A stretch of 64,000 nt of DNA from Anaeramoeba flamelloides (Eukaryota > Metamonada > Anaeramoebidae): the NCBI GenBank assembly GCA_027625915.1, contig JANTQA010000032.1:8122001-8186000 (forward strand). The letters run 5' to 3'. Position 1 is the stretch's first letter; every line of letters starts with the position of its first letter. This document shows positions 36,771-47,343 of the stretch, in pieces. The position numbers and the translations under genes are program-made. The notes below the pieces were generated by a model. That model was not told the origin of the DNA. It searched no databases and saw only the letters and a program-made list of their open reading frames with translations.

Positions 36771-37190
36771 TATAGAAAAAAAGTGATAGGGAAAAATGTC
36801 TTAACAATTTTTAATTTGGTACGTTAATAGAATTATAAAATGAAAAATAAGATCAATTAATAAAAAAGAAAAAATAAATGATTAAAAACAAAACGAAGTT
36901 TCAAAAAAATGGCATTTTTTTTTAATACTATCTTTTTGGTTTAGGTTTTTCTCTAAACTGATAGGTTATTAAAAATTTGTTAAAAAAAAATTGACTATTT
37001 TTGAGATATCCAAAACAATTCCTCTGATTTCTATTTAAAGGAGAAATACAATTGTCTTTCTTGGTTTGATTGAAAATAATATAAATAATTATTCTTTGGA
37101 AGTTTATTTATTTCTTTTTTTAATTGATTTTACTTTTTAATTTTGAGGTTCTCTTCCGGTTTAAAATTATTGATCTTTTTTTGATTATTT
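36771..37190. mobile_element. ~420 bp TIR family (decayed)
   Basis: Carries the landmarks 'aaaaaagtgatagggaaaaa', 'ttaatactatctttttggttt' and 'attgactatttttgagata', in the family order. Right terminus not clear. Confidence 0.5.
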
Positions 37191-37585
37191 CTCAATGATA
37201 AAATATTTTCTCTTCATAATAGAGCACTTCTAGTAATTTGACAAAACAAATGAAACTATTTTGAGAAAGAAAATTTTTGTTCGAGTAATTATAAACTAAA
37301 TTTCATAATAAATTGTCCATTTTTTTTTTATTTTTTTTTTTTTCCTTTGTTCAAACAAAAAACAAATATTTCTAGTGTATATAACTGAATACTAAAATAG
37401 TAATTTTTTCATTAGAATAGATAAATTAAATTTATCATAAAATTTAATTTCAGGATTTGATTTTTAATGGACCAATGAATTTTTATTGGGGATTGAGTTT
37501 AATTAGTTACTACTATATAATTTAAGTATTTAAAAATATATGTTTTTTGATCAAGTCCTTTGTTTAAGAACTATCTAAAACAATA

Positions 37586-37970
37586 CCACCACCGTGATGT
37601 CTTATGAATTTAAACACCAATGGATTAGAGTCTTTATTACTTTAGATTCCGAAGAACTATAAAATTTTGAAATTTTAGGAATAAAAACTTTTGCGAGATC
37701 ATATTCTTACTTGGAAAATAGAAGTAAAAACAACAACTCAAACATGTTTCAACCAAGTCCTCTTTTCAGAGGTTTTTATTGGAAACAAGGCAATACTCCA
37801 ATTAGAAGAAACATGGTTGGGTGGTAGGTTTTACTACTATTTTCCAAGTAAGAATATGATCTCGCAAAAGTTTTTATTCCTAAAATTTCAAAATTTTATA
37901 GTTCTTCGGAATCTAAAGTAATAAAGAGTCTAATTCATTAATGTTTTAATTCTTAAGACTCCCGTGGGGG
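37586..37970. mobile_element. Large foldback, inner arms near-perfect
   Basis: Inner arms 37624-37731 and 37829-37934 are close to perfect inverted repeats (from ATTAGAGTCTTTATTACTTTAG inward to CTTGGAAAATAG). Outside them, 37586-37623 and 37935-37970 are still inverted matches but visibly diverged (CCACCGTGATGTCTTATGAA against the complement of TTCTTAAGACTCCCGTGGGG). The loop is about 97 bp. The open frame 37691-37921 reads through one arm and back and is not a gene. Confidence 0.8.
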
Positions 37971-38864
37971 CTTTATTTTGATAGACCTTAATCAGAGTAA
38001 TACATTCTATTTTTTTTTCAAATGATTGTTTATTCTGGTTATTGAAATAATAAAAGGGAAAATATTATCACTTTATTTACATTTTTCTTTTTTTTTTATT
38101 AGATAAAGTCGGTTTTAAAAGCCAAAAAATGTTAAATGTATGATCTTTATTTATTTGAAACTTTCTTTTTTCACACTACTGTTTGTTTCAAAATGGAACA
38201 AAATTATGATATTACTTTTGAAAAATAGGTTTTCTCAATCAAGTAACATTTTCAATTTTTATATTTCCCTAAACTAGTTTTTAGGATATATTTCTCTTTG
38301 AGAATTGTTGAATTTAATGATTTTTAATTCTTTTGAGAGGTTTGTTTTTTGGAAATCTGAATGAAAATTTTGTACTGTTTATTTTCCATTCAACTAACAA
38401 CTCGAAATAAAAGGAATTTTTCAAAAGATATTTATCTCAAATTTTATTGATTTTACCTTTCAGCTTTTGGATCTGGTTTGAGTTTTTTGAAATAAGGTTT
38501 TCATTTGAAAGAATGAATTGAAATCTATCATTGATTTATTTTTGTCTTGTAAAGTAAAATTCTGAAAAAATAAGACAAAACTTCAAATGTTTGAAAGAAA
38601 AGAATTTCTCCCATAAAAAAAAGATCTAATTTTAAAATTTTGTTCCAAAACCCAATTCTCAATCTAACTATTTCTAATTTCACAAATAAATCTGGTAAAC
38701 TCAATTAATAATTTTTTTTGTATTTATTTTTTTGATTTTCCTTTCTTCTCAATTTTTTTTTTTTGTTTGTTTTTCCTCAAGTAATCGGAAAAGAAATCAA
38801 CAACAACAAGACAAATTTTTGATCACCAACAACTTTTCAAATAAAAAAAATTTCCAAACAAATC

Positions 38865-40838
38865 ATGGATTATCGAACATTTAATTCTTTCAAGTACACG
38901 CTCTTATTACATCCACTTCGTCACCAAAGGGTAACTCAACCACACTTGGCAAAAAACCATGTAGGAAAGAAAGATCCGTTTTCAACCCTTCCTGATGAGG
39001 TTATTTTGGAAATCTTTGGATATTTAGATCACCCGATTCATTTGGGCTTGTGTTCTTGTGTGGGTCTTCGTTTCAATCGGATCGCAGACGATTACAGCTT
39101 ATGGTATAACATTTTACACAAGTACTCTGATTATTTAGATTTCAAATCATTGAGATTAAACACTTACACCCTCTACGACTATTACCAATTGGACAAATTA
39201 GGGCTTGATCAAGAAATTACAAAGGTGATCCAGTTCAGGGAATTTATCAAAAAGAAAATTTTGTTTTCTCAATTGGCTGCATCACCGCAATCGTTCTTTT
39301 CAAAAACCCCGAAAATTCTCAAATTAAATAACTCAAACAATTTCCAAATTGATAACAAACTCTTAGAGAAATTATTAAGCCAGCTCAAATTTCAAATTAT
39401 TAAGCCAGCCCAACACTTTGATCAAATAATACTTGAAAAAAAAAAGGAAAAAGAAAAAGAAAAGGAAAAGGAAAAGGAAAAGGAAAAAGAAAAAATCATC
39501 AAAAAACAAAAGCTTATAATCAAAGAAATTGTCAAACTAAAGAGAAAAAATTTGATTCCCTTCCGACCAAGCCCAAACACAAACACAAGCCCAAGCACAC
39601 AAACAAATATAAACGAAAATTTAACAAGCAACAATACTGGGATTGAAAATAATAACACCAACAATAACAGTGTGAGCCAAAGCCAAAGCCAAAGCCAAAG
39701 CCAAAGTCAAGCCAATCTAAACCTCCAAAACATCCCAAATCCAAATCAACAAAATGACCCAAATCAAAGCCGCAATCAAAACCAAAACCAAAACCAAAAT
39801 CAAAATCAAAATATAATAAGAAATATGGAATTAAAATTAAAAAATGATCCATTTTTTGTATTTGTGCATAAGGAACCGAAAAGATTTTTTACCCAGCAAG
39901 TAAACGAATATTTTAAATTGGACATCCTCCGTAAAGACAAATTACAAGAAAAAAAGAAAAGAGAAAGATATGAGCAATTTTTTGATATCATCTTCAATCG
40001 CTTCACCTTCCCGATCTGCTTTTTTCTGTGCTTTGTATTTTGCCCTATTTTAATTTCTTTAAAATTAGACTTTGTGATCGATCTTTCATGGATTTATATA
40101 ATATCGCCCTTAATTTTGACCACATTTTCGCTGTTTCTGGGTGTGGTATTACATACCATTTTCTTGCCGACTTCAACTGGCCTTGCCGATGACGAGAACG
40201 ATGATCGCCTTTTCATGGTTACCCTGTCCTTATTCATTGTTTGCTTTCTCGGGTTCATCATCTCGATCGCCTTAAAACTCGATCAAATCCTCTTGATCAA
40301 TTATTCGAATCTCTTGCTGTTGCCCGCAATCCTTTTGGTGATGGTGTTTCTAGCGGGCGCCAAAACGACCTTTGAACATTTCACAAACCCTTATTATGAA
40401 TCCGAATTATGGGTTCTCCTGCTATTACTTTTCCACATTTTAACTCTATTTTCGACATACTGTATGATCATTTCCAATACCGAGGAAAAATCTGTAATTT
40501 TGAATTTGGCTTTGAGATTCAATTTTAATAACAATTTAATTTATCAATTTTTGCCCATTTGGATCGATTCTATCATCGGGATACTGACTTTCAGTTGGCT
40601 TATTCTCAGAATTTGCCTGGGCAGGTTCAATCAGTATAATGAAAAAGAAAAAAAAACAATAATAATTGTTAACTTCCTTGTAATTCTTGCTTTTGGTGTA
40701 TCTTCCATATTAATTTATTATAAATTATTAGGAAGCTTCAATTTTGGGTTCATAACTACTTCCACCCCTACAATCTTTATTTGTTCAATTATTACTGTTT
40801 TTTTCTTAGTATTTAAGCCCAGAGTTTATGGCTGGTAA
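38865..40838 (+). CDS. F-box protein with TMEM185-like membrane domain
   Basis: Single exon, 657 aa, ATG at 38865, TAA at 40836-40838. An F-box lies at residues 37-85 (DPFSTLPDEVILEIFGYLDH, ending SLWYNIL), the motif that binds Skp1 in SCF ubiquitin ligases. The middle is low complexity: KEKEKEKEK (about residues 190-205), SQSQSQSQ and NQNQNQNQ. From about residue 380 to the end there are seven or eight hydrophobic spans. Their repeating pattern, a hydrophobic helix then L-K-L-D or L-R-F-N, a short loop and W/F-x-P (ISLKLD, IALKLDQI, LALRFNFN), resembles the TMEM185 (Tmemb_185A) family. So the predicted role is a membrane-anchored SCF substrate adaptor. Codons become less AT-biased over the membrane domain (about 39990-40650) than in the low-complexity middle. 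Confidence 0.85.
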   Translation: MDYRTFNSFKYTLLLHPLRHQRVTQPHLAKNHVGKKDPFSTLPDEVILEIFGYLDHPIHLGLCSCVGLRFNRIADDYSLWYNILHKYSDYLDFKSLRLNTYTLYDYYQLDKLGLDQEITKVIQFREFIKKKILFSQLAASPQSFFSKTPKILKLNNSNNFQIDNKLLEKLLSQLKFQIIKPAQHFDQIILEKKKEKEKEKEKEKEKEKEKIIKKQKLIIKEIVKLKRKNLIPFRPSPNTNTSPSTQTNINENLTSNNTGIENNNTNNNSVSQSQSQSQSQSQANLNLQNIPNPNQQNDPNQSRNQNQNQNQNQNQNIIRNMELKLKNDPFFVFVHKEPKRFFTQQVNEYFKLDILRKDKLQEKKKRERYEQFFDIIFNRFTFPICFFLCFVFCPILISLKLDFVIDLSWIYIISPLILTTFSLFLGVVLHTIFLPTSTGLADDENDDRLFMVTLSLFIVCFLGFIISIALKLDQILLINYSNLLLLPAILLVMVFLAGAKTTFEHFTNPYYESELWVLLLLLFHILTLFSTYCMIISNTEEKSVILNLALRFNFNNNLIYQFLPIWIDSIIGILTFSWLILRICLGRFNQYNEKEKKTIIIVNFLVILAFGVSSILIYYKLLGSFNFGFITTSTPTIFICSIITVFFLVFKPRVYGW

Positions 40839-41107
40839 AAAAATTATTTTTAAATGATCACTCTTGTTATGTTTAATTGTAAATATATATATATATTTTT
40901 AATAATTCTTATTTTAATTGATCATTTTTATATTTCATTATTATTCCTTCATTTGAAAAGATGAAGAAAAATAATCATATAAATAAATTTCTCTTTTGAT
41001 ATTAGGACATATTTTAATATATTTGTACTTATTTCTCTGATTTATTAATTTTATTTATTTCTTTATTTTTCTCCTTGAATGGAATAACATTTGGTAATAT
41101 AGTTCTA

Positions 41108-41621
41108 CAGCACTCTCAACCCTACCGTGAAATCTATGATAAACAGAAAATTCATTTTCTGAATCATACTTGCCTTTTTATGACAGGATTTTATGGTTAT
41201 GTGATAGCCTATTACAAACTGTGAAATTTTATCAAAAAACAAAAATTTCACATCCAGAGAATATTAAAATTCCAAATTTTGACTACAAACCTTCTGAATT
41301 ATCAATAATTTGGAAAAAATTTCAGGTTTTTGATGGATCTTTAATTTCTAAATACCTTAAAATCAAAAGGTAAGACCATTTCGAAGAAATCATCAAATTC
41401 TATCTTCGATTGTTAGACACTTTGTTTTTTCTTTTTTGAATTTGTTTTGTAAAACAACATGATCTTTTTCTCTGATCTTTCAAATAAGAAATTTTTTTAA
41501 AAATTTTATGTCAAACCATAAGATATTTTAGCATAGAACGGAAGATTTTTTTTTGTATTTGGCAGAGAAAAAAAGTCAATTTCTATGTTTGGGAAATTTC
41601 ACGGTAAGTTTGGAACAGCTG
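41108..41621. mobile_element. 514 bp Tc1-type TIR element with an exon-like frame
   Basis: Ends CAGCACTC...CTACCGTGAAAT and, inverted, CAGCTGTTCC...CTTACCGTGAAAT, flanked by TA (41106-41107 and 41622-41623). Most of the left half is an open frame (41170-41373) that reads unusually protein-like for this DNA. Confidence 0.65.
41187..41369 (+). CDS. Orphan exon-like frame inside a TIR element
   Basis: 183 nt bounded by an AG (TTATGACAG) and a strong donor (AAAAG then GTAAGA). It encodes ILWLCDSLLQTVKFYQKTK, then ISHPENIKIPNFDYKP and SIIWKKFQVFDGSLI. It has no ATG, no partner exon that I can identify and no family I recognise. It may be a captured or relic exon, or part of a lost transposase. 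Confidence 0.35.
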
Positions 41622-41825
41622 TATAATTTACTAAAATTGAAAAACTTCCTCAAGATTAAAATAATTTAAAGAATCACCATAATATAATTTTATGTGAATT
41701 AGAAGTAATTTTGATTTTTTTAAAAATATGAAAATTAATTATTTCATTTTTTATTTTTATTGTTTCATTTCATTTTTTGAATTGTGTAATTTATTGTTGT
41801 GAAAAAAAAAAAAAAAATTGTTTCA

Positions 41826-42643
41826 GGGGATAAAAGTGGTATAATTATTTTGTCAAAAATTAAAATTTTAATTTCCAATATTAGTAAAACTGATCAAAAC
41901 GACCATAATTTTTTGAAAATAATTAGAATACAAATTTAGATTAAAAAATTTTCAAGAATTTATTATCTAACTTAGTTTTTCTTGATTTCGATTTTATCAA
42001 GAGAGTTCAAGAAGAATAGCTTTAAAAAATTAAAGTTTTATTATACGACTAAATCTTTACAGAAATGTAGAATTATCACTGTTTTTTATCTTTGGCATTT
42101 GAAATATTATTTTAAAAATAAAGTTGTCTTGATTTAGTTCTTTAAATTTTATTTGGTTCCTTTGGGTCTTTAATCCTTATTCTTGTTGCTCAATGTTGTT
42201 ATTTTTAAAAACAAAGTTTTCGGTTAGATTTACAAGGAAAAATCAGAAATTTGATATTTTCACAATTGCTTTATCTCAACAAGAAGAGAGTTTTACTCAA
42301 GTACTGGCAAAATAATTGTCAGATTAAAATTTAAGGGTTATCTCTGAAAGTCGTTCTTTTAGAGATATGAATTGCAGGAAAAAATGTCATTCCATACTCA
42401 TTTTTGCCACTTTTTAAAATCAAACAATAAACAATTTGATTTGCAAGGCATAGCACTCGAGGAAACTAAGTTTAATTGAAACGAAGACAACATAAGGAAG
42501 ATAAAAGACTTATTAGAAATTTATTTAATTCACATTTGGATTCTTATTATTTTTTAAAAAATATGGAGGTTTTGATCAGTTTTATTAATATTGGGAATTA
42601 AAATTTAAATTTTTGACAATATAATTGTACCACTTTTTTCCCC
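41826..42643. mobile_element. ~820 bp foldback with ~100 bp arms
   Basis: Left arm AGGGGATAAAAGTGGTATAATTA...AAAACTGATCAAAAC pairs with right arm GTTTTGATCAGTTTTATTAA...TTGTACCACTTTTTTCCCCTT. Single copy in this window. Non-coding interior. Confidence 0.7.
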
Positions 42644-42693
42644 TTAAACAATTTTTTTTCACAACAGTTATTTCATAAAATCAAAATTTTTTA

Positions 42694-42888
42694 CAGTCAG
42701 TTTCACTTTTAAGACACAAACTTTCAACGAAATTTAAGGCACAAAAAAATCTCAAATTAAGGCACAAAATTTGGAATTTTTTTTTACAATTTATTTTTAC
42801 TAGAATTTGAATTTTGTGCTTTAATTTGAGATTTTTTTTGTGCTTTAAATTTAGATGAAAGTTTGTGCCTTAAAAGTGAAACTGACTG
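42694..42888. mobile_element. Palindromic MITE, ~196 bp family (copy 5)
   Basis: Ends CAGTCAGTTTCACTTTT and AAAAGTGAAACTGACTG, flanked by TA (42692-42693 and 42889-42890). The best-preserved member with copy 2 and copy 6; it lies 50 bp from the ~820 bp foldback. Confidence 0.88.
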
Positions 42889-43261
42889 TACTACCAATCT
42901 GTATTAGGTTAAAATTTTGTTAAGTTTAATCAAATGAATCAACAATAAAATTACTGGGTTGTATCTGAACTTTCATCAATTCATAATTATTAATCGAATT
43001 TAAACAAATTCACTAATGTATTTCTTTGTAATACTCTCTCAGAAAATATAAAAATACACGTCTAATTTATTTTTAATGATAATTATTTATTTTTTTTTTG
43101 TGCGTAACTTGTAATTGATAAATAATTGTATAATTTTCGATTAGTGAAAAGGTTGAAATTTGGTATTTTTTTATTGAATTGATTAATTTAGATTTTATTT
43201 TGAAAAAGTGAATATTTTTATTTTAAAATTTTTAAATTAGAGTTTATTAAATAATGATGTA

Positions 43262-43820
43262 ATGTATTTCCGAAAAAAAGTTGGACATTTTTTTATATCT
43301 TATAAAAAAAAAATTATGGGAATATATGATTAATCTATATTTTTATACTGAATCAATGAGCAGCCTTGGATTAGTTTGACCAAATACATATTTTTAAAAT
43401 ATTTTGAAAAAATGGGAAAAAGGCACATTGCGCTGTATAAACCACTGTGTAAATACTTTCAATAAAAAAATACAAATGGATATAAACGAAAATCATTTTT
43501 TTGAAATAAAATGTGGTTAGTGGTTTTCCATTCTATTTGAAAAATTTTCTAGATTAAATCTTTTAAAGATAATTATTTCTAGTATCAAAAAGAAAAAAAA
43601 AAAAACCATTTTTCACACCTTAAAAAAATATCATAATAAACTATGGTCCGAAAATTTAATATATTTATAAAGTTATACCATACCAATCAACAAATAGTAT
43701 ACTTATATTAATACCCAGCAAATAACAGAGAACAATTTTGAATATTTAAAATGCAAAATTAAAATTTTGTTAAATTAAGATATTTTAAAATAAATTTGTT
43801 TTTTTTTGTAGAATAACTTA
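43262..43820. mobile_element. ~590 bp TIR family (copy 2)
   Basis: Left TGTATTTCCGAAAAAAAG, right 'aagatattttaaaataaatttg' then a worn end near 'gtagaataactt'. Middle blocks align with 33931-34534. Decayed. Confidence 0.6.
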
Positions 43821-44326
43821 TATAGTAGTGAAAAAAAAATACTTGATATGGAAATAATCATTACAAGATTTTTAATTATGAATATATGGAAAATTTTTGT
43901 TGAATTTTTTTTAATTGAAAACAAAATACTTTTTTTAACAATCAAAATATTGAAATTATAACTTACCAACTTACTCGAATAATGAGTAATGAAATTAAAC
44001 TTGTTTAAAACACCATTTATTTGTTCAATAAACAATATAAAAATTATATTTTTCAAAACTCTAAGCAAACCTCTCTAAAACTCTATTCATTTTTCAAAAA
44101 AATGTTGATCTTTTTATTGATTATCAAAAAAGTTCTTGAGTTATTCTCTAAACACCCTTACTTTAATGAACTTTGAGTAGTTTTATTACCGAGTTGATTA
44201 AAAAATTGGTTATTTATAAAAAGGATTTGATTAAAAATATTTACAATTATTCAACAATTTTCCTAATATCAACTATTAACAATCTTACCAATGATTATTT
44301 TCATTTTCCATATTTTTTTTCACTAC

Positions 44327-44346
<20 letters not shown>

Positions 44347-44357
<11 letters not shown>

Positions 44358-45061
44358 TCAGTCAAGGGGGCCCAGTTGTAATGGGTATAATACATGTGTT
44401 TAAAGGGTTTGCATAGATATTAGAAGAAAAATTTTATTTCGGAAATTTTCAAATTGAAATCATTTTTTCACATTTCTTCACATTTTTTTATATTTTTTTA
44501 TCAATTTTTTTTTTAAAATTTCGTTCAGTTGCAAAAAAATTTTTATTATTGCAAGATCAATAGTAACTTGGTAAAAATGTGTTATTCCAAGGTCATTGAT
44601 ACCATGTAAAGATTGTTGAGAAATCATATTGATTTCTAATGCAATTCTATTAAGATCTTTGATTTAAGATATTTGTTTAATAAATAGGAAAAATTTTCAC
44701 TTCATTTTCATTTCCTTTTTCAAATAGAGACTACAAAAACCAACAATCTTCGTTTTGGGGCTTAATTTCTAAAAGGAAAGTATGTAAAATGAAGTGAAAA
44801 ATGTTTCCTATTTATTATTCAAATACCTGTAGAAGTTCAAAACTAACATTGTTGTTTTTCTCAATGGTTGTACTAAGAATTTGAGTTTTTAAATATTTAA
44901 GAAAATTTATTGATTAATTAGTTTTTTTTCAGACATATATCAACAATTCTTTGAATTGTATTATTCTGGTTATTTCGTATTTGTTCTTCAAATGGTCAAT
45001 TATATAAAATAATTGATATTTGAAAAAAATTTTGGGTCACTTTGACTGAAACAGAGTTTAT
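44347..45061. mobile_element. ~715 bp TIR element inserted in TA repeats, nested palindrome
   Basis: Left end TATAAACTATTTTTCAGTCAAGG and right end, inverted, TATAAACTCTGTTTCAGTCAAAG; both sit inside TA microsatellites. A separate inner palindrome at about 44683-44825 has arms TAATAAATAGGAAAAATTTTC and the complement of GAAAAATGTTTCCTATTTATTA. Confidence 0.65.
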
Positions 45062-45515
45062 ATATATATATAAATATATATAATTTAAGAGATCTAATAC
45101 TATTTCTATTTTCAGAAAACAAAAAAACATTTTTTCAAATTATTTGGTTATTAGTTGAATTTTTCAAAATTCAAAAATACTGAAAATTAATCAACCCTTA
45201 CAAAAATAAAAATTGATTTTTAATATTATTAATAATTTAAAAAAGTTTTTCATACTATCAACTTTATTATATTGAAAATTTAAAAACTATATGCTGTAAA
45301 ATTATTCTTTTTAAAGTTTTAAATAAACCAAATAGAATTTTACTATATTCATTATACACACAATTATTATTTAGGAGTTTTGTATAACAATTTTGAGTTG
45401 TTTAGGTCATCCCAAGGAACACACCACTCCCATAATTCGATATAGATGTTATTTGAGGATTTATTAAATTCTTTTTTTTTTTTTTTTTTTCATTTAATTG
45501 TTTACAAATATTTAA

Positions 45516-46066
45516 GGTTTACAATCCCTGAAACTGGAAAAAAGATTATCTTGTATTGGGTGTGTCAACTTGTTATTTTGGTTCTTAGCTGATCGATCCA
45601 CAACTAAGTTTGGATCGTATAGATGGTTGAAAAAGGCTATTTTTGTGATTTTATTTTTTTTTTTTTCGAAATCCGAATTGATGAGTCTAAGATTAATTAA
45701 TTGGAAGATATTTAATTAGTAATTGAGTTTTTTGTTTTCTATGTTGAAATTTTTATTTTCGCTTTGTATTATTTGATGCTTGTAAAAAAAATTTTTTTTA
45801 TTTACTCCTAACTCTGTAAAAGGAAAATGATAATTTCAATTGACACCCCAAAAAATAACACTTTCAATTCAATACCTTCCAATCAATTAATCTTAGACTC
45901 ATCAATCTGGATTTCGAAAAAAAAAAAATAAAATCACAAAAATAGCCTTTTTCAACCATCTATACGATCCAAACTTAGTTGTGGATCGATCAGCTAAGAA
46001 CCAAAATAACAAGTTGACACACCCAATACAAGATAATCTTTTTTCCAGTTTTGGGGATTGTAAACA
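45516..46066. mobile_element. 551 bp palindromic element, TTAA flanks (copy 2)
   Basis: TTAA at 45512-45515 and 46067-46070. Nearly identical to 15630-16180. Differences from copy 1 in the left arm (45620-45645) are mirrored in the right arm (45930-45962), so the hairpin stays fully paired. A poly-T run lies just upstream (about 45472-45490). Confidence 0.85.
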
Positions 46067-46839
46067 TTAAATTAACTAGATAATCTCTTATTTAATTCAA
46101 GTTCCCCAACCCCAAACCAAGAAAAAAAAAAATATAATTATTTTTTATTGATAATATATCTACCTTTATTTATATGTGTAGTCTCTTCGGAAATGGTCAA
46201 TAATCTAATAATAAATGATTAATAATGAATTAAATCCTGAAGAAACAAATTTAATTTATATTTACTATCACCTATCCAACCCACTTCGAAATATATGCTG
46301 ATTGGCCTAAATTAATAAATAAATGCTCCAATTTATTAAAACTTTTTGGTATTGTCAAAGATGAAACCCAAACTTCAAAAATCTTATAAAAAGTGATTTT
46401 TTTGAAAGTTAGACTCTTCCCCAAAGACGATGAGAGAGAGAAAACTCTTTTTTATTTCATCATATTAGTTCTTAATTTATGATAAATTATCTTCTTTGAA
46501 ATGCCTTCCAAATTATCACTATTTTAAATCATTTGACATTTTCTAATTTGCCTTGATTTAACGTAATACCATTACAAACTATAACTTTAATTTACAATCC
46601 TAAAAAATTTTTTATGAAATTATTCTATCTAATTGACCAAAATGTATTTCTTAATTAATTGTTCCTAAAAACAAAAAACTTTTTGATATTTGACCATAAA
46701 ACTTACTCTTTCCAAAAAAACCTTAATCGTTATTTCAGTTTTTTCATTTAAATACCAAATAGATATTGAGAAATCTATTTTTGAAAATTTTCTTCATTTT
46801 TTCTTATTTAATACTCCAATCTAAATTTGCAACATACTC

Positions 46840-46998
46840 ATGAACCAACTACAAAAAGAATTAAAAGATCTTCAAGAACAACTTCAAAATCAACAAAACA
46901 AAAAGACTCTTACTGGTATGCAGGTTCAAGAGATTCAAACAGAAATTACAAAATTTCAAAATTTATTGGGAATTTTACCAGAACCAACAAATAAAAAT
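46840..46998 (+). CDS. Probable first exon of the PB1-domain gene
   Basis: ATG at 46840 opens MNQLQKELKDLQEQLQNQQN, an amphipathic coiled-coil segment, and continues to LPEPTNKN (53 codons, phase 0). The coding signal then dissolves into T-rich sequence starting GTTTGT at 46999, the same donor motif, after AAT, that ends exon 1 of the ankyrin gene. The next phase-compatible coding exon downstream is the PB1 exon at 52108. The join is an inference. Further exons could lie between them; a C-rich patch after TTTTCAG at 47848-47915 is a candidate. Confidence 0.55.
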
Positions 46999-47307
46999 GT
47001 TTGTTCTTTTATTTCTTATTTCTTTTTTCTTTTTTCTTTTTTTTCTTTGATTAAATCATAATGGTTCTGAGAATTAAAACAGTTTATTTTTGTGAACAAA
47101 TTCGTAGATCTTTCTTTTTTTTAAAAAATGATTTGGTCTTGTGTTATTCAAAATATCTTTTTCTTTCTTTTTTTTTAAAAATTAATTCTTTATTAAAAAA
47201 TATCAAGGATCTCTTTGTTTCCAAATTATCAAATTTGATCTTGTGAATTTATTTAAGGTGTGGTAAAAAAAAAACTTCTTTTAATTCATTATTTTTGCAA
47301 TGAAGTT

Positions 47308-47343
<36 letters not shown>

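Larger units (their letters stand above)
33656..38864. other. Gene-free repeat-rich stretch, 5.2 kb
   Basis: Holds a hairpin just after PRMT5 (33706-33835), a ~590 bp TIR element (33931-34534), a decayed TTAA palindrome (35696-36254), a decayed ~420 bp family member (36771-37190) and a large foldback (37586-37970). Open frames at 35166-35432 and 35527-35712 start at TTG and look spurious. Confidence 0.55.
40839..46839. other. Gene-free repeat-rich stretch, 6 kb
   Basis: Contains five transposon-like units: 41108-41621, 41826-42643, 42694-42888, 43262-43820 and 44347-45061, then the TTAA palindrome at 45516-46066. One good-looking exon-like frame lies in the first unit (41187-41369). 46070-46839, upstream of the possible PB1 first exon, shows nothing distinct. 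Confidence 0.55.

Noticed and set aside
37691-37921. 76 aa plus-strand frame
   Set aside because: It reads into a foldback and back out; composition reflects the palindrome.
39422-39852. Minus-strand frames rich in F/S and G/F/D
   Set aside because: Shadows of the low-complexity region of the F-box gene.
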